Source of the DNA: Bacteroidota bacterium
GTDB taxonomy: Bacteria; Bacteroidota; Bacteroidia; Chitinophagales; Chitinophagaceae
Assembly (NCBI GenBank): GCA_947452905.1
Contig: CANGEP010000001.1
Coordinates: 372,001-436,000, forward strand
Direction of reading: 5' to 3'
DNA length: 64,000 bases
In this document: positions 1 to 9,402 of the stretch, one piece after another
Numbering within the stretch: the stretch's first letter is position 1
How the letters are laid out: each line of letters begins with the position of its first letter
Translations under genes and position numbers: made by a program
Notes under the pieces: generated by a model
What the model saw: only the letters and a program-made list of their open reading frames with translations
Told to the model about the DNA's origin: nothing
The model's database searches: none

Positions 1-1
1 A

Positions 2-2233
2 GTAATGGATTTGCCATTAGCCGAAAGTAACTTTTTAGCCAAATTAGTACCCGATAAACCAGGTACCGAACTAAACCGTTGTTTACACGCTCCTCTTACT
101 GCCAAAGAGGGTGAAAAATCATTAGCCGAAAAAGAAGTTTATCAGTCGGAAGATATAGATAATATAAAAAAGCTAAGAGAAATATATAAAGGCAATGATT
201 TACAAGCAGCCGTATTACATGAAGCGGAACGTTTAGAAGGATCTATTCGTAACACAGGTATTCATGCAGCTGGTATAATTATTGCCCCTACCGACTTAAC
301 AGAAATTATGCCGGTAGCTACTGCCAAAGACTCTACACTTTGGGTAACACAAATCGAAGGATCTGTGATTGAAGAAGCGGGTGTAATTAAAATGGACTTT
401 TTGGGATTAAAAACACTTTCTATTTTAAAAACTGCTTTAGAACTTATTAAACAAAATCATGGTATTAAAATTGATTTAGATACCATACCCCTAGACGACG
501 AAAAAACTTTTCAACTTTACCAAAAAGGTGAAACCAATGCTACTTTCCAATTTGAGAGTGTGGGTATGCAAAAATATTTACGCGATTTAAAGCCTGATAA
601 GTTTGCCGACCTCATTGCCATGAACGCCTTGTACCGACCAGGTCCTATCGCTTATATTCCCAATTTTATTGACCGTAAACATGGTCGTGAAGCCATCAGC
701 TATGATCTTCCTATTATGGAAGAAATTTTAGCTGATACTTATGGTATTACAGTGTATCAAGAGCAGGTAATGTTACTCAGCCAAAAAATTGGTGGATTTA
801 CCAAAGGCGATGCCGATGTACTTCGAAAAGCAATGGGTAAAAAACAAAAGTCGGTGTTGGATAAAATGAAAGCACAATTTGTGGCCGGTGCTGTAAAGAA
901 TGGACATCCAGAAAAAGTATTAGATAAAATTTGGACTGACTGGGAAGCTTTTGCACAATATGCATTTAATAAATCGCACTCTACTTGTTATGCCTATGTA
1001 GCTTATCAAACAGCTTATTTAAAAGCACATTTTCCGGGCGAATATATGTCGGCTGTTTTAAACCATGCAGGCAGTATCGAAAAAATCACCTTTTTTATGG
1101 AAGAGTGTAAACGTATGGGCATAAAAGTTTTAGGTCCCGATATTAATGAATCTTTAAAAGGATTCTCTGTAAACAAACAAGGACAAATTCGATTTGGATT
1201 AGGGGGTTTAAAAGGAGTTGGTGAAGCTGCCATTGAAGCAATTATTATAGAAAGAAATAAGAATGGCCATTTTGAATCAATGATTGATTATATAAAAAGA
1301 GTTTTATCCCGTTCGGTAAATAAAAAATCATTAGAAAGCCTTGCTTACTCAGGAAGCTTTGATTGTTTCCCAGAATATCATCGTGCACAATATTTTAATG
1401 TTGCAGATGGCGACCGAACTAATGGATTAGAAAAACTTATACAATACGCACAAGCCACTCAATCTATGAGCGCAGGCACAACCAATACCCTCTTTGGCGA
1501 CCTTCCTTCGGCCATGCATGTACCTGCTCCCAAATTAGCCCTTTGTGAAGAGTGGACTTTAACTGAAAAACTAGATCACGAAAAAGATATCACAGGCATG
1601 TTTATGAGTGGACACCCACTCGACCATTTTAATTTTGAAATGCGTCATTATAATTTTACCAATATCACCGATTTTAATGAGGTAAAAGACTCCTTAAGTA
1701 TGCAACCTAATCAACTGGGTAAAATGTTTAAACTAGCTGGTTTAATTACAGATGTTCAACATCGTATTACTAAAACAGGTAAAAACTTTGGTTCCTTTGT
1801 GATTGAAGATTTTACAGGTAAAACTGACTTTTTATTATGGAGTGAGGACTATATTAAATTTCAAAATTATTTAGAAGTAGGACAAAAAGTATATATCAAC
1901 GGGTCGTTCCGTAACAGATTTAATCAACCCAATAGTTTTGAATTTAAAATTCAAACCATGTCTTTGTTGGAAACAGTAAAACAAAATCAAACAAGATCGA
2001 TTGAAATAAGTTTACACCCAGCCAACCTTAACGAAGACATTATTTCCTTTTTTGAAAAGAATTTAAAACAAAACCCAGGAAAGTCGTCATTTAAAGTGAA
2101 TTTTGTAGAACCTCGAGAACAATTGGTGGCTAGTTTATTAACCATTGAAAAAGGGTTTTTGATGAACGACGACCTTGTAGAATTCTTAGACCAAAACCCA
2201 GATTTATCGGTAAAAGTAAACCTTGTAAGCTAG
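2..2233 (+). CDS. dnaE: DNA polymerase III subunit alpha, 3' part (5' end outside window)
   Basis: This is the catalytic subunit of the replicative DNA polymerase. Only the last ~743 codons are present. The frame is open to the window edge, so the ATG at position 5 is internal, and the N-terminal PHP domain plus the first two catalytic aspartates lie upstream. Visible parts are the GIHAAGIIIAP stretch (about residues 85-95), KMDFLGL with the third palm aspartate at about residue 131, the helix-hairpin-helix (FGLGGLKGVGEAAIEAI, near 395-415), and an OB-fold near the C terminus starting at LAGLITDVQHR. No terminator is obvious before trxA, 125 bp downstream. The family call is firm. Confidence 0.97.
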   Translation, partial: VMDLPLAESNFLAKLVPDKPGTELNRCLHAPLTAKEGEKSLAEKEVYQSEDIDNIKKLREIYKGNDLQAAVLHEAERLEGSIRNTGIHAAGIIIAPTDLTEIMPVATAKDSTLWVTQIEGSVIEEAGVIKMDFLGLKTLSILKTALELIKQNHGIKIDLDTIPLDDEKTFQLYQKGETNATFQFESVGMQKYLRDLKPDKFADLIAMNALYRPGPIAYIPNFIDRKHGREAISYDLPIMEEILADTYGITVYQEQVMLLSQKIGGFTKGDADVLRKAMGKKQKSVLDKMKAQFVAGAVKNGHPEKVLDKIWTDWEAFAQYAFNKSHSTCYAYVAYQTAYLKAHFPGEYMSAVLNHAGSIEKITFFMEECKRMGIKVLGPDINESLKGFSVNKQGQIRFGLGGLKGVGEAAIEAIIIERNKNGHFESMIDYIKRVLSRSVNKKSLESLAYSGSFDCFPEYHRAQYFNVADGDRTNGLEKLIQYAQATQSMSAGTTNTLFGDLPSAMHVPAPKLALCEEWTLTEKLDHEKDITGMFMSGHPLDHFNFEMRHYNFTNITDFNEVKDSLSMQPNQLGKMFKLAGLITDVQHRITKTGKNFGSFVIEDFTGKTDFLLWSEDYIKFQNYLEVGQKVYINGSFRNRFNQPNSFEFKIQTMSLLETVKQNQTRSIEISLHPANLNEDIISFFEKNLKQNPGKSSFKVNFVEPREQLVASLLTIEKGFLMNDDLVEFLDQNPDLSVKVNLVS

Positions 2234-2316
2234 GCTAATTAAGGCTCCTATAATTTGTCCCCAATCAGGATAAATATTCGTGGAAAAGTAGACAGCTAGT
2301 TATTAAAGTTTGGAAC

Positions 2317-2324
2317 TAATTTTG
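2317..2324 (+). promoter_or_regulatory. -7 box (TAATTTTG) before trxA
   Basis: The box fits the Bacteroidota -7 consensus TAnnTTTG and ends 34 bp before the trxA ATG, suggesting a short 5' leader. I see no good -33 TTG at 19-21 bp upstream, so support comes from the -7 box alone. Confidence 0.45.
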
Positions 2325-2358
2325 AATAGAATAATTCACAAAAATAAATTTAAATAAA

Positions 2359-2676
2359 ATGGCATTAGAATTTACTGACGCAAATTTCCAAAAAGAAGTA
2401 ATGGAAAGCGACAAATTAACGGTTATTGATTTTTGGGCTGAATGGTGTGGACCATGTCGAGCTATTGGACCCGTTATCGAAGAATTAGCAACACAATATA
2501 ATGGTTCAGTAAACATTGGTAAAGTGAATGTAGACGTTAACCCTAACTTAAGCATGAACTTTGGTATCACTTCTATCCCAGCTATCTTATTTGTAAAAGG
2601 TGGGCAAGTGGTAGACAAACAAATTGGCGCTGTTCCTAAAGCCGTTTTGGACAAAAAAATCCAATCCCATATGTAA
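2359..2676 (+). CDS. trxA: Thioredoxin
   Basis: A cytosolic thiol-disulfide reductant of 105 aa, the standard length for thioredoxin. The redox motif WCGPC is at residues 29-33, preceded by the typical VIDFWAEWC strand. The cis-proline segment TSIPAILFV follows near residues 72-80. No signal peptide is present, so it acts in the cytoplasm. It has its own -7 box upstream and a strong hairpin terminator directly downstream, so it is probably a single-gene transcript. Confidence 0.96.
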   Translation: MALEFTDANFQKEVMESDKLTVIDFWAEWCGPCRAIGPVIEELATQYNGSVNIGKVNVDVNPNLSMNFGITSIPAILFVKGGQVVDKQIGAVPKAVLDKKIQSHM

Positions 2677-2682
2677 CTGATT

Positions 2683-2711
2683 AAATCCCGCTTTTTAGCG
2701 GGATTTTTTTT
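2683..2711 (+). terminator. Rho-independent terminator after trxA
   Basis: Perfect 9-bp stem AAATCCCGC / GCGGGATTT with a six-base loop, followed by a run of T. It begins 7 bp after the trxA stop codon. Confidence 0.9.
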
Positions 2712-2736
2712 AACTTCCCTTTTCAAACAAAAACCT

Positions 2737-3999
2737 ATGGAAAGATTTCAGGGCCTTATTGGTGTAGTATTAATTTTAGCCATTGCTTTTTTATTCTCGA
2801 ATAATAAAAAGAATATTAATTACCGTTTAGTACTAAGTGGCTTAGGGCTTCAGTTGGCCATAGGAATATTAGTACTTAAAATACCAGCAGTCACCAGCTT
2901 TTTCCAACTATTAGGTAGAGGCATGGGGAAAATTGAGCAGTTTTCTCGCCAAGGAGCGGCATTCGTTTATGCAGGTATTTCTGCTACAACGCCCACTGGC
3001 GTAGCCGATTTTGCGAATGGAGGTTTTGTTTTTGCATTTAATGTAACGGCCACTATCATTTTAGTTTGCGTATTAGTTGCCTTATTATATCACTTTAGTA
3101 TCATGCAAAGAATTGTGGCAGTAATAGCCAAAGCCATGAATTTTATTATGCGAGTTAGTGGTGCTGAAGCATTGAGTAATGTGGCCAGTGCTTTTGTAGG
3201 ACAAGTAGAGGCGCAAGTAATGATACGTCCTTATTTACCCACTATGACTAAAAGTGAAATTTTAGCTAGTATGAGTGGTAGCTTAGCTTGTATTGCTGGA
3301 GGTATTTTAATAGTATATGCCAATATGGGTGCTCAGGCAGGAATGGATTTAGCACCCAAATTAATAACTGCTTCCTTGATGGCTGCTCCAGGTGCCTTAG
3401 TGATTGCCAAAATATTATTCCCAGAAACGGAAGAATCTCAAACAATGGGAAAAGTTAAACTCGAAGTGAAAAGTCAATATAGTAATACCATTGACGCTAT
3501 TACCCATGGAGCTGGAGATGGTTTTAAAATTGCCATGAATGTAATTGCGATGTTAATTGGTTTTATTGCATTAATAGCTTTGGTGGATTGGACATTATTA
3601 AAAATTGGTCATTTATTTAGTGCCAATATCGATTTAAGCTTAAACTACTTATTTGGCAAATTGTTTTATCCAATGGCATGGTCCATGGGTATTCCTAATG
3701 CAGATGTTCAAAGTGCTGCAACATTATTAGGTCAAAAATTAACTATTAATGAATTTGTGGCTTTTAAAAATTTAACAAGCAAGGTTGTGCCAATTGTAAC
3801 CGAAAAGGGTTTGCTTATTGTAAGTATAGCCATTTGTGGTTTTGCTAATTTTAGTAGTGTAGGAATGTTAATTGGGGGTATTGGCGAATTGGCGCCTAGC
3901 CGCCGTAAAGACTTAGCCGAATTAGGGCTCAAAGCTTTATTAGCAGGTACCTTAGCTTCTTATTTATCGGCAAGTATTGCAGGCGTTTTAATTGGATAA
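2737..3999 (+). CDS. nupC: Concentrative nucleoside transporter (NupC/CNT family)
   Basis: A polytopic inner-membrane protein of 420 aa, the usual size for prokaryotic CNT carriers, which import nucleosides with H+ or Na+. Evidence is the N-terminal helices (GLIGVVLILAIAFLF), the conserved FVYAG segment after the GRGMGKIEQF interfacial region, and the C-terminal AICGFANFSSVGMLIGGIGE and AGTLASYLSASIAGVLIG membrane segments typical of the family. It starts 26 bp after the trxA terminator with no clear promoter of its own. It ends only 4 bp before the mqnE -7 box. Nucleoside specificity cannot be read from the sequence. Confidence 0.9.
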   Translation: MERFQGLIGVVLILAIAFLFSNNKKNINYRLVLSGLGLQLAIGILVLKIPAVTSFFQLLGRGMGKIEQFSRQGAAFVYAGISATTPTGVADFANGGFVFAFNVTATIILVCVLVALLYHFSIMQRIVAVIAKAMNFIMRVSGAEALSNVASAFVGQVEAQVMIRPYLPTMTKSEILASMSGSLACIAGGILIVYANMGAQAGMDLAPKLITASLMAAPGALVIAKILFPETEESQTMGKVKLEVKSQYSNTIDAITHGAGDGFKIAMNVIAMLIGFIALIALVDWTLLKIGHLFSANIDLSLNYLFGKLFYPMAWSMGIPNADVQSAATLLGQKLTINEFVAFKNLTSKVVPIVTEKGLLIVSIAICGFANFSSVGMLIGGIGELAPSRRKDLAELGLKALLAGTLASYLSASIAGVLIG

Positions 4000-4003
4000 T
4001 TCG

Positions 4004-4011
4004 TAACTTTG
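4004..4011 (+). promoter_or_regulatory. -7 box (TAACTTTG) of mqnE
   Basis: Exact match to TAnnTTTG, ending 18 bp before the ATG at 4030. Its last three bases form the TTG that the longest reading frame would use as a start codon. If transcription starts about 5 bp downstream of the box, that TTG is not in the mRNA and the true start is 4030. Confidence 0.55.
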
Positions 4012-4029
4012 TACCTTAATAATAAGGTA

Positions 4030-5187
4030 ATGAATACGAGGAATATTGAAGTGATTATTGAGGCCCAAAAAGATGCTCAACTACAAACTATTGGAAATAA
4101 AGTTATACATAATGAACGCCTTTCATTTAATGAGGGCGTTTATTTATTTGAAAAAGCTTCACTACCCTATGTAGGTGCTCTTGCCAATTGGAAAAGAGAA
4201 TCTTTACATGGCAATAAAACTTATTTTAATAAAAATTTCCATATTGAACCCACCAATGTTTGTGTGTTCTCTTGTAAATTTTGTTCATACTCCAAATTGT
4301 ACGCGCACAAAGAGGAAGGCTGGGAATTAACCATCGATCAAATGTTGGATATCGTAAAAAAATACGATGGTAAACCAGTTACCGAAGTGCATATTGTAGG
4401 AGGGGTTCATCCTAAATTAACATTGGATTTTTTCTTACAATTAATGCGTGCCATAAAAGCACATCGTCCGGATTTACACATTAAAGCTTTTACGCCGGTT
4501 GAATTGGAATATATGTTCCGAAAAGCCAATGTAAGCACAAAAGAAGGAATGAGATTAGCCCATGAAGCAGGTTTAGATTCTTTACCTGGCGGGGGTGCCG
4601 AAATTTTTCATCCCGATGTTCGAAATATTATTTGTGCCGATAAAGCTACTGCCGATCAATGGTTAGAGATTCATCAAACTGCACATGAATTAGGCATGCA
4701 TAGCAATGCAACACTATTGTATGGCCATATCGAAAAGTTTGAACACCGTATCGATCATATGGAACGCTTAAGGCAATTACAGGATAAGACAAAAGGATTT
4801 AACACTTTTATCCCTTTAAAATTCAGAAACGAAAATAACGACATGAGTCATATAGGAGAGTCTACCTTAGCCAATGATTTAAAAATGTATGCAGTATCTC
4901 GTTTATACTTGGATAATTTTGCACATGTAAAAGCTTATTGGCCAATGCTTGGTCGTGATGTGGCACAATTAACTTTGAGCTATGGGGTAAATGATATTGA
5001 TGGCACTATCGACGATACTACAAAAATATATTCAATGGCTGGTTCTGAAGAACAAACTCCAGCTATGACTACAGAACAACTTGTAAATTTAATTAAACAA
5101 GTTAATCGTGTACCCATTGAGCGAGGCACTTTATATAATGTGATACAAGATTACAGCAACTATGAGTTTGCAGAAAACGAAATGTAA
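4030..5187 (+). CDS. mqnE: Aminofutalosine synthase, radical SAM
   Basis: A 385-aa radical SAM enzyme of the futalosine route to menaquinone. It joins 3-(1-carboxyvinyloxy)benzoate to the SAM-derived adenosyl radical. The cluster motif Cx3Cx2C is seen as CVFSCKFC, after IEPTN. The LPGGGAEIFHPDVR segment favours MqnE over its paralogue MqnC. The reading frame could begin at TTG 4009, but that codon belongs to the -7 box, so ATG 4030 is chosen. The stop codon abuts the next gene. No other menaquinone gene is in the window. Confidence 0.9.
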   Translation: MNTRNIEVIIEAQKDAQLQTIGNKVIHNERLSFNEGVYLFEKASLPYVGALANWKRESLHGNKTYFNKNFHIEPTNVCVFSCKFCSYSKLYAHKEEGWELTIDQMLDIVKKYDGKPVTEVHIVGGVHPKLTLDFFLQLMRAIKAHRPDLHIKAFTPVELEYMFRKANVSTKEGMRLAHEAGLDSLPGGGAEIFHPDVRNIICADKATADQWLEIHQTAHELGMHSNATLLYGHIEKFEHRIDHMERLRQLQDKTKGFNTFIPLKFRNENNDMSHIGESTLANDLKMYAVSRLYLDNFAHVKAYWPMLGRDVAQLTLSYGVNDIDGTIDDTTKIYSMAGSEEQTPAMTTEQLVNLIKQVNRVPIERGTLYNVIQDYSNYEFAENEM

Positions 5188-6453
5188 TTGTTAAAACTAG
5201 CAGTAAATATTATACAAAAAGCTACACTACTGATAACATTTTCGGTAGCTTATTTATTTACTGAAGCTCAATCACCTACCAATACCCAGTTTTTAGAAAA
5301 TTTTTTAAAGCAGCACCCCAAAGAGTTTGGCGATATAGTAGCACACCCTGATGAGTATCGTGTTCAAATTTATTATACTCAAATCGATCGTGATGTAAAT
5401 AATACACCTCATTTTAAAGATTTTAGTTATCGACTCAATAACAATGAATATTTCTATCCTGCAAGTACAGTTAAAATGCCACTTGCTTTTTTAGCATTAG
5501 AAAAAATAAATAATTTAAAAATTCCTGGTCTTACCAAATCAACTGGTATGTATTATGATAGTGTGGGGGCAAGACAAGAAACCATCTATAACAATCCTTA
5601 TGCAGAAAATGGCATACAAAGTATCGAGCAAGCCATTAAAGAAATTTTTTTAGTAAGTGATAACAATGCGGCGAATAGGTTGTTTGAATTTATGGGTCAA
5701 GAGGAGATACATCAAAAATTGGCCGACAAAGGTTATACCGATGCCTATATTAGAAACCGACTTGAACTAGGTCGTACCCAAGAAGAAAGTCGTCAAACCC
5801 AAGCTATAAATTTTTACAACGATGCTGGAAAATTAATTTATCATCAAGACGAACAATACAATAAGCAAGCCCTTCCCAATTACAACGCTTTTTTAGGAAA
5901 GGGCTATATGAATGGACAAGACTCACTAATTAATAAACCGCTCGATTTTTCTACTAAGAACCGTATTTATTTAAACGACTTGCATCATATTTTGCAATCG
6001 GTTATTTTTTACGATTACACCAACCCTAAAAAGAGATTCAACCTCACTAAAGAGGACAGACAATTCTTGCTCAAGTGGATGCATACTTTACCCACCGAAT
6101 CCACCTACCCCACTTATGACAGTGCAGACTATTGGCCAGCCTATTGTAAGTTTATGTTTATGGGCTCAGAAAAAGGACAATCCCTACCTCCAAATATTAA
6201 GATATTTAATAAAGTGGGTGATGCATATGGCTTTTTATTGGATATCTCTTATATCATTGACACCGTTAACCAAGTAGAATTTATGGTAAGTGCGGTTATA
6301 TATTGCAATAGCGATGGAATCATAAATGATAGTAAGTACGATTATGATAAAGTGGGCTATCCTTTTTATAAAAACCTGGGGCGTTTGCTTTATGATTATG
6401 AGCTAAAGCGCAAAAAAAATTATATGCCCGATTTTAGAAATATTCTTAAGTAA
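5188..6453 (+). CDS. Secreted serine hydrolase, class A beta-lactamase/PBP-like fold
   Basis: A 421-aa protein with an N-terminal hydrophobic signal segment (ATLLITFSVAYLF) and a likely cleavage after TEAQS, so it is exported. The active-site serine motif STVK is at residues 93-96, SDN at 157-159 in the expected second-motif position, and a KVG triad near residue 355 takes the place of KTG. It therefore belongs to the SxxK serine hydrolases; whether it is a true beta-lactamase or a peptidase is unclear. The only available start is TTG, directly after the mqnE stop and in the same frame, so translation probably reinitiates. The altered third motif argues against confident antibiotic-resistance annotation. 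Confidence 0.8.
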   Translation: MLKLAVNIIQKATLLITFSVAYLFTEAQSPTNTQFLENFLKQHPKEFGDIVAHPDEYRVQIYYTQIDRDVNNTPHFKDFSYRLNNNEYFYPASTVKMPLAFLALEKINNLKIPGLTKSTGMYYDSVGARQETIYNNPYAENGIQSIEQAIKEIFLVSDNNAANRLFEFMGQEEIHQKLADKGYTDAYIRNRLELGRTQEESRQTQAINFYNDAGKLIYHQDEQYNKQALPNYNAFLGKGYMNGQDSLINKPLDFSTKNRIYLNDLHHILQSVIFYDYTNPKKRFNLTKEDRQFLLKWMHTLPTESTYPTYDSADYWPAYCKFMFMGSEKGQSLPPNIKIFNKVGDAYGFLLDISYIIDTVNQVEFMVSAVIYCNSDGIINDSKYDYDKVGYPFYKNLGRLLYDYELKRKKNYMPDFRNILK

Positions 6454-6508
6454 ACTTACATGCGTTTGGCAATTATTTGCGAAATTTGCACTATCAAAAT
6501 AAAATCCA

Positions 6509-7699
6509 ATGATATTATCTTCTTTATTAAATCGTTTTAGTGAGCCAGAAACATTGAAAATGGCCAAATTAGGTCGTGAATTAAGAGCTCAAGGAATAGA
6601 TGTAATTGATTTAAGTTTGGGTGAGCCCGACTTTGATACACCTCAACATATTAAAGATGCTGCTATAAAAGCCATCAATGATAACTGGTCGCACTATACA
6701 CCAGTAGCTGGTTTTTTAGATTTAAGAGAAGCTGTTTGTGCAAAATTAAAAAGAGATAATAACCTTGATTATAAACCCGAACAAATTGTTACTTCAACAG
6801 GTGCAAAACAAAGTTTAGCGAATGCCATTTTAGCTTTGGTGGATGATGGTGACGAAGTGATTATACCTACTCCGTATTGGGTAACTTATTCTGAATTGGT
6901 TAAAATTGCGCGTGGTAAAGTCATAGAAATTAGAACAAGCACCGAAGCAAGTTTTAAAGCAACACCTGCACAAATCGAAGCGGCTATTACACCAAGGACA
7001 AAAGTATTTATGTTCTCTAGCCCTTGTAATCCAAGTGGTGCTGTATATACAAAAGAGGAACTTAAAGCCATAGCAGATTTATTTAAAAAATATCCTCATA
7101 TTACTTTGTTATCGGATGAAATTTATGAGTACATCAACTTTGTAGGTAAACATGAGAGTATTGCTCAATTTGATGAAATCAAAGATCAAGTGGTTGTTAT
7201 CAATGGCTTAAGTAAAGGTTTTGCAATGACAGGTTGGAGATTGGGTTATACTGCTTCAACAGTAGAGATTGCTAAAGCAATGGAAAAACTACAAGGTCAA
7301 TTTACCTCAGGTACTTGTTCTATTACACAAAAAGCTGCTGTCACTGCTTTAGTGGGTGATTTAAAACCATCTTTTGAGATGACCGAAGAATTTACTCGTC
7401 GTCGTACCACTACTTTAAAATTAGTGAATGAAATGCCTGGTTTTAAATGTTACGCTCCAGATGGTGCATTTTATGTTTTCCCTGATGTGAGTTCTTATTA
7501 TGGAAAATCAGATGGCACACAAACCATCAACAATGCTGCCGATTTTAGTATGTATTTATTAAACACTGCACACGTATCTTCTGTAATGGGAGATGCTTTT
7601 GGAGAGCCCAACTGTGTTCGTTTTTCTTTTGCCAATAGCATGCCAAACATCGAAAAAGCATGGGCAAGAATTAAAGAAGCTTTGGCTAAATTAAAATAA
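6509..7699 (+). CDS. Pyridoxal-phosphate aminotransferase, aspartate aminotransferase type (class I, subgroup 1-gamma)
   Basis: A 396-aa fold-type I PLP enzyme that most likely transfers the amino group between aspartate and 2-oxoglutarate. The substrate-loop motif LGEPDFDTP is at residues 38-45, SSPCNPSG at 170-177, and the PLP lysine is K236 in NGLSKGFAMTGWRLGY, with the conserved Arg of the GWRLGY segment and the C-terminal FSFANS. Length is standard. It has a terminator of its own downstream. Exact substrate (aspartate, or an aromatic or prephenate relative) cannot be decided from sequence alone. Confidence 0.9.
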   Translation: MILSSLLNRFSEPETLKMAKLGRELRAQGIDVIDLSLGEPDFDTPQHIKDAAIKAINDNWSHYTPVAGFLDLREAVCAKLKRDNNLDYKPEQIVTSTGAKQSLANAILALVDDGDEVIIPTPYWVTYSELVKIARGKVIEIRTSTEASFKATPAQIEAAITPRTKVFMFSSPCNPSGAVYTKEELKAIADLFKKYPHITLLSDEIYEYINFVGKHESIAQFDEIKDQVVVINGLSKGFAMTGWRLGYTASTVEIAKAMEKLQGQFTSGTCSITQKAAVTALVGDLKPSFEMTEEFTRRRTTTLKLVNEMPGFKCYAPDGAFYVFPDVSSYYGKSDGTQTINNAADFSMYLLNTAHVSSVMGDAFGEPNCVRFSFANSMPNIEKAWARIKEALAKLK

Positions 7700-7720
7700 G
7701 CAAAATAACTAATTATATAA

Positions 7721-7751
7721 GAAGCGTTACTTTTGTAACGCTTCTTTTTTT
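7721..7751 (+). terminator. Rho-independent terminator after the aminotransferase
   Basis: Perfect 10-bp stem GAAGCGTTAC / GTAACGCTTC with a TTTT loop, followed by seven T. Confidence 0.92.
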
Positions 7752-7763
7752 ATACGGCAATAC

Positions 7764-8720
7764 ATGAATGCAGAAAAATTTAAAATGTTTGAAAATCGAT
7801 TGTTTAAAAATTATAAGCATCGATTAAAGCAGGCCAAGCGATTAAACATTAGTTGCTGGCGTGTGTATGACCATGATTTACCAGAGTTCCCTATTTGCAT
7901 AGAAATTTATGAAAACTACATTTATATTGCCGAGTACAATCGACGACATTCTTTAAATGAAGAAGAGCATGAAATTTGGCTAAGCGAAACCAAAGGTATA
8001 ATTAGTACAATTACTGGAATTGCTATCGAAAACATGTATTTAAGAGTGCGTAAAAGAATGGATCATAAAGAAGAGCAATACGAGAAAGAAACTGAGACGC
8101 CCGTTTCAAAAATTATCACAGTAAAAGAAAATAGATTACAATTTAAAGTAAACCTAACCGACTATTTAGATACCGGTTTATTTTTAGACCATCGTTTAAC
8201 AAGACAAATGGTTCAAGCCGAAGCCAAGGATACTGAATTTTTAAACTTATTTAGTTATACCAGTTCATTTTCGGTGTATGCAGCAGCTGCTGGCGCTAAA
8301 ACTGTTACCTCGGTTGATTTATCCAAAACCTATTTAGCTTGGAGCGAAGATAATTTTGAGCTCAATAAATTAAAAAATCCCGTTAATTACCAATTTATTC
8401 ATGCTGATGTAAAGCAATATTTAAAATTATTACCAGCCAATAAATATGATTTAGTGGTAATGGATCCTCCCACTTTTAGCAATAGCAAAAGAATGAAAGA
8501 CGTTTTAGATATTCAAAGAGACCATGTAGAATTAATTAATGATGTGTTAAGAACTATGAAACCAGGTGCAATTTTATATTTTAGTACCAACTTTACACAG
8601 TTTATTTTAGAAGCCTCCTTAATTAATAGTACCCATATTAAAGATATTACCAAAGCTACTACCCCTTTCGATTTTGAAGGCCGACTAAAACGCTGGTGCT
8701 ATAAAATAATAAAGCCTTAG
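7764..8720 (+). CDS. Class I SAM-dependent methyltransferase, RlmK/RlmI-like (23S rRNA)
   Basis: A 318-aa protein resembling the C-terminal half (RlmK) of E. coli RlmKL, which makes m7G2069 in 23S rRNA. The SAM-binding region LNLFSYTSSFSVYAAAAGA spans residues 160-178, acidic motif II is SVDLSK (183-188), and the catalytic motif DPPTFSNSKRM begins at 234. No THUMP domain is present, so it is the stand-alone methyltransferase half. It begins 12 bp after a terminator and converges on coaE, with only 2 bp between the two stop codons. The RNA target is inferred from family resemblance, and a different rRNA site is possible. Confidence 0.82.
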   Translation: MNAEKFKMFENRLFKNYKHRLKQAKRLNISCWRVYDHDLPEFPICIEIYENYIYIAEYNRRHSLNEEEHEIWLSETKGIISTITGIAIENMYLRVRKRMDHKEEQYEKETETPVSKIITVKENRLQFKVNLTDYLDTGLFLDHRLTRQMVQAEAKDTEFLNLFSYTSSFSVYAAAAGAKTVTSVDLSKTYLAWSEDNFELNKLKNPVNYQFIHADVKQYLKLLPANKYDLVVMDPPTFSNSKRMKDVLDIQRDHVELINDVLRTMKPGAILYFSTNFTQFILEASLINSTHIKDITKATTPFDFEGRLKRWCYKIIKP

Positions 8721-8722
8721 AT

Positions 8723-9310
8723 TTACAAACTGGCTAAAATTTGTTCGTGAATGGCGAGTACCTGAGGTAACACTAAATGTTGATCATCATTTACAATTAC
8801 ATAATCACAGAGCTTCATTTTTATTGACTCGTCAATTTGATTTGCCATTCTTTTTTCCACTTCTTGTTTGCCGCATTTATCTCTTTGCATTACTCTATGT
8901 ATTCTTAAAGATAAGGGTGCACTAACACCTATAATTTTAGAAACACCTTGGGTAGATCCAGATTCGAAAAACAAAGCTGCCTCTTTAATTACATAAGGTG
9001 AAATTTGAATAGCTGCCCACTCAGCAGCGGCTTTTATTGTTAGGGGATGAACCAATGAGTTTAGTATTGACAATTTAGTAGGATTAGAAAATACAATGGA
9101 AGCTAAATGTGCCCTATCAATTTGACCATCTTTGAAAGTAGCGGCCCCAAAATGCTGAATTAATTGTTGCGCAAGTGATTCATTTGTGTTCATAATTGTT
9201 TTTGCAGTTGCATCGGCATCAAAAATAGGAATCCCAATAGTGGCAAAAACTTTTGCTACTTGTGATTTACCTGCACCAATTCCACCTGTTAAACCAACAA
9301 TAATTGACAT
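8723..9310 (-). CDS. coaE: Dephospho-CoA kinase
   Basis: A 195-aa P-loop kinase for the last step of coenzyme A synthesis, phosphorylation of the 3'-OH of dephospho-CoA. The Walker A motif GLTGGIGAGKS is at residues 6-16, followed by DADATAK (the conserved aspartate of the family) near 31-37 and the lid-region MQRDKC near 143. The ATG at 9310 lies 3 bp downstream of a near-match -7 box (TAACTTTA, 9314-9321), so its transcript could have almost no leader. Confidence 0.95.
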   Translation of the reverse strand: MSIIVGLTGGIGAGKSQVAKVFATIGIPIFDADATAKTIMNTNESLAQQLIQHFGAATFKDGQIDRAHLASIVFSNPTKLSILNSLVHPLTIKAAAEWAAIQISPYVIKEAALFFESGSTQGVSKIIGVSAPLSLRIHRVMQRDKCGKQEVEKRMANQIDESIKMKLCDYVIVNDDQHLVLPQVLAIHEQILASL

Positions 9311-9335
9311 ACTTAAAGTTAGGTGAAAAGTAGAA

Positions 9336-9384
9336 ACAAAAAAATCCGAAATCAGTTTCCAAGTAGGAACCCGATTTCGGATTT
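9336..9384 (-). terminator. Rho-independent terminator after yajC
   Basis: On the minus strand a 12-bp stem AAATCCGAAATC / GATTTCGGATTT encloses a smaller imperfect hairpin and is followed by a T run. It lies between the yajC stop and the coaE start. Confidence 0.88.
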
Positions 9385-9402
9385 AGTAAAATTATGTTGG
9401 GA

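Noticed and set aside
5188..6453. Antibiotic-resistance beta-lactamase
   Set aside because: SxxK and SDN motifs are present, but the third motif is KVG and the surrounding sequence does not match a known resistance enzyme, so only the general fold is claimed.
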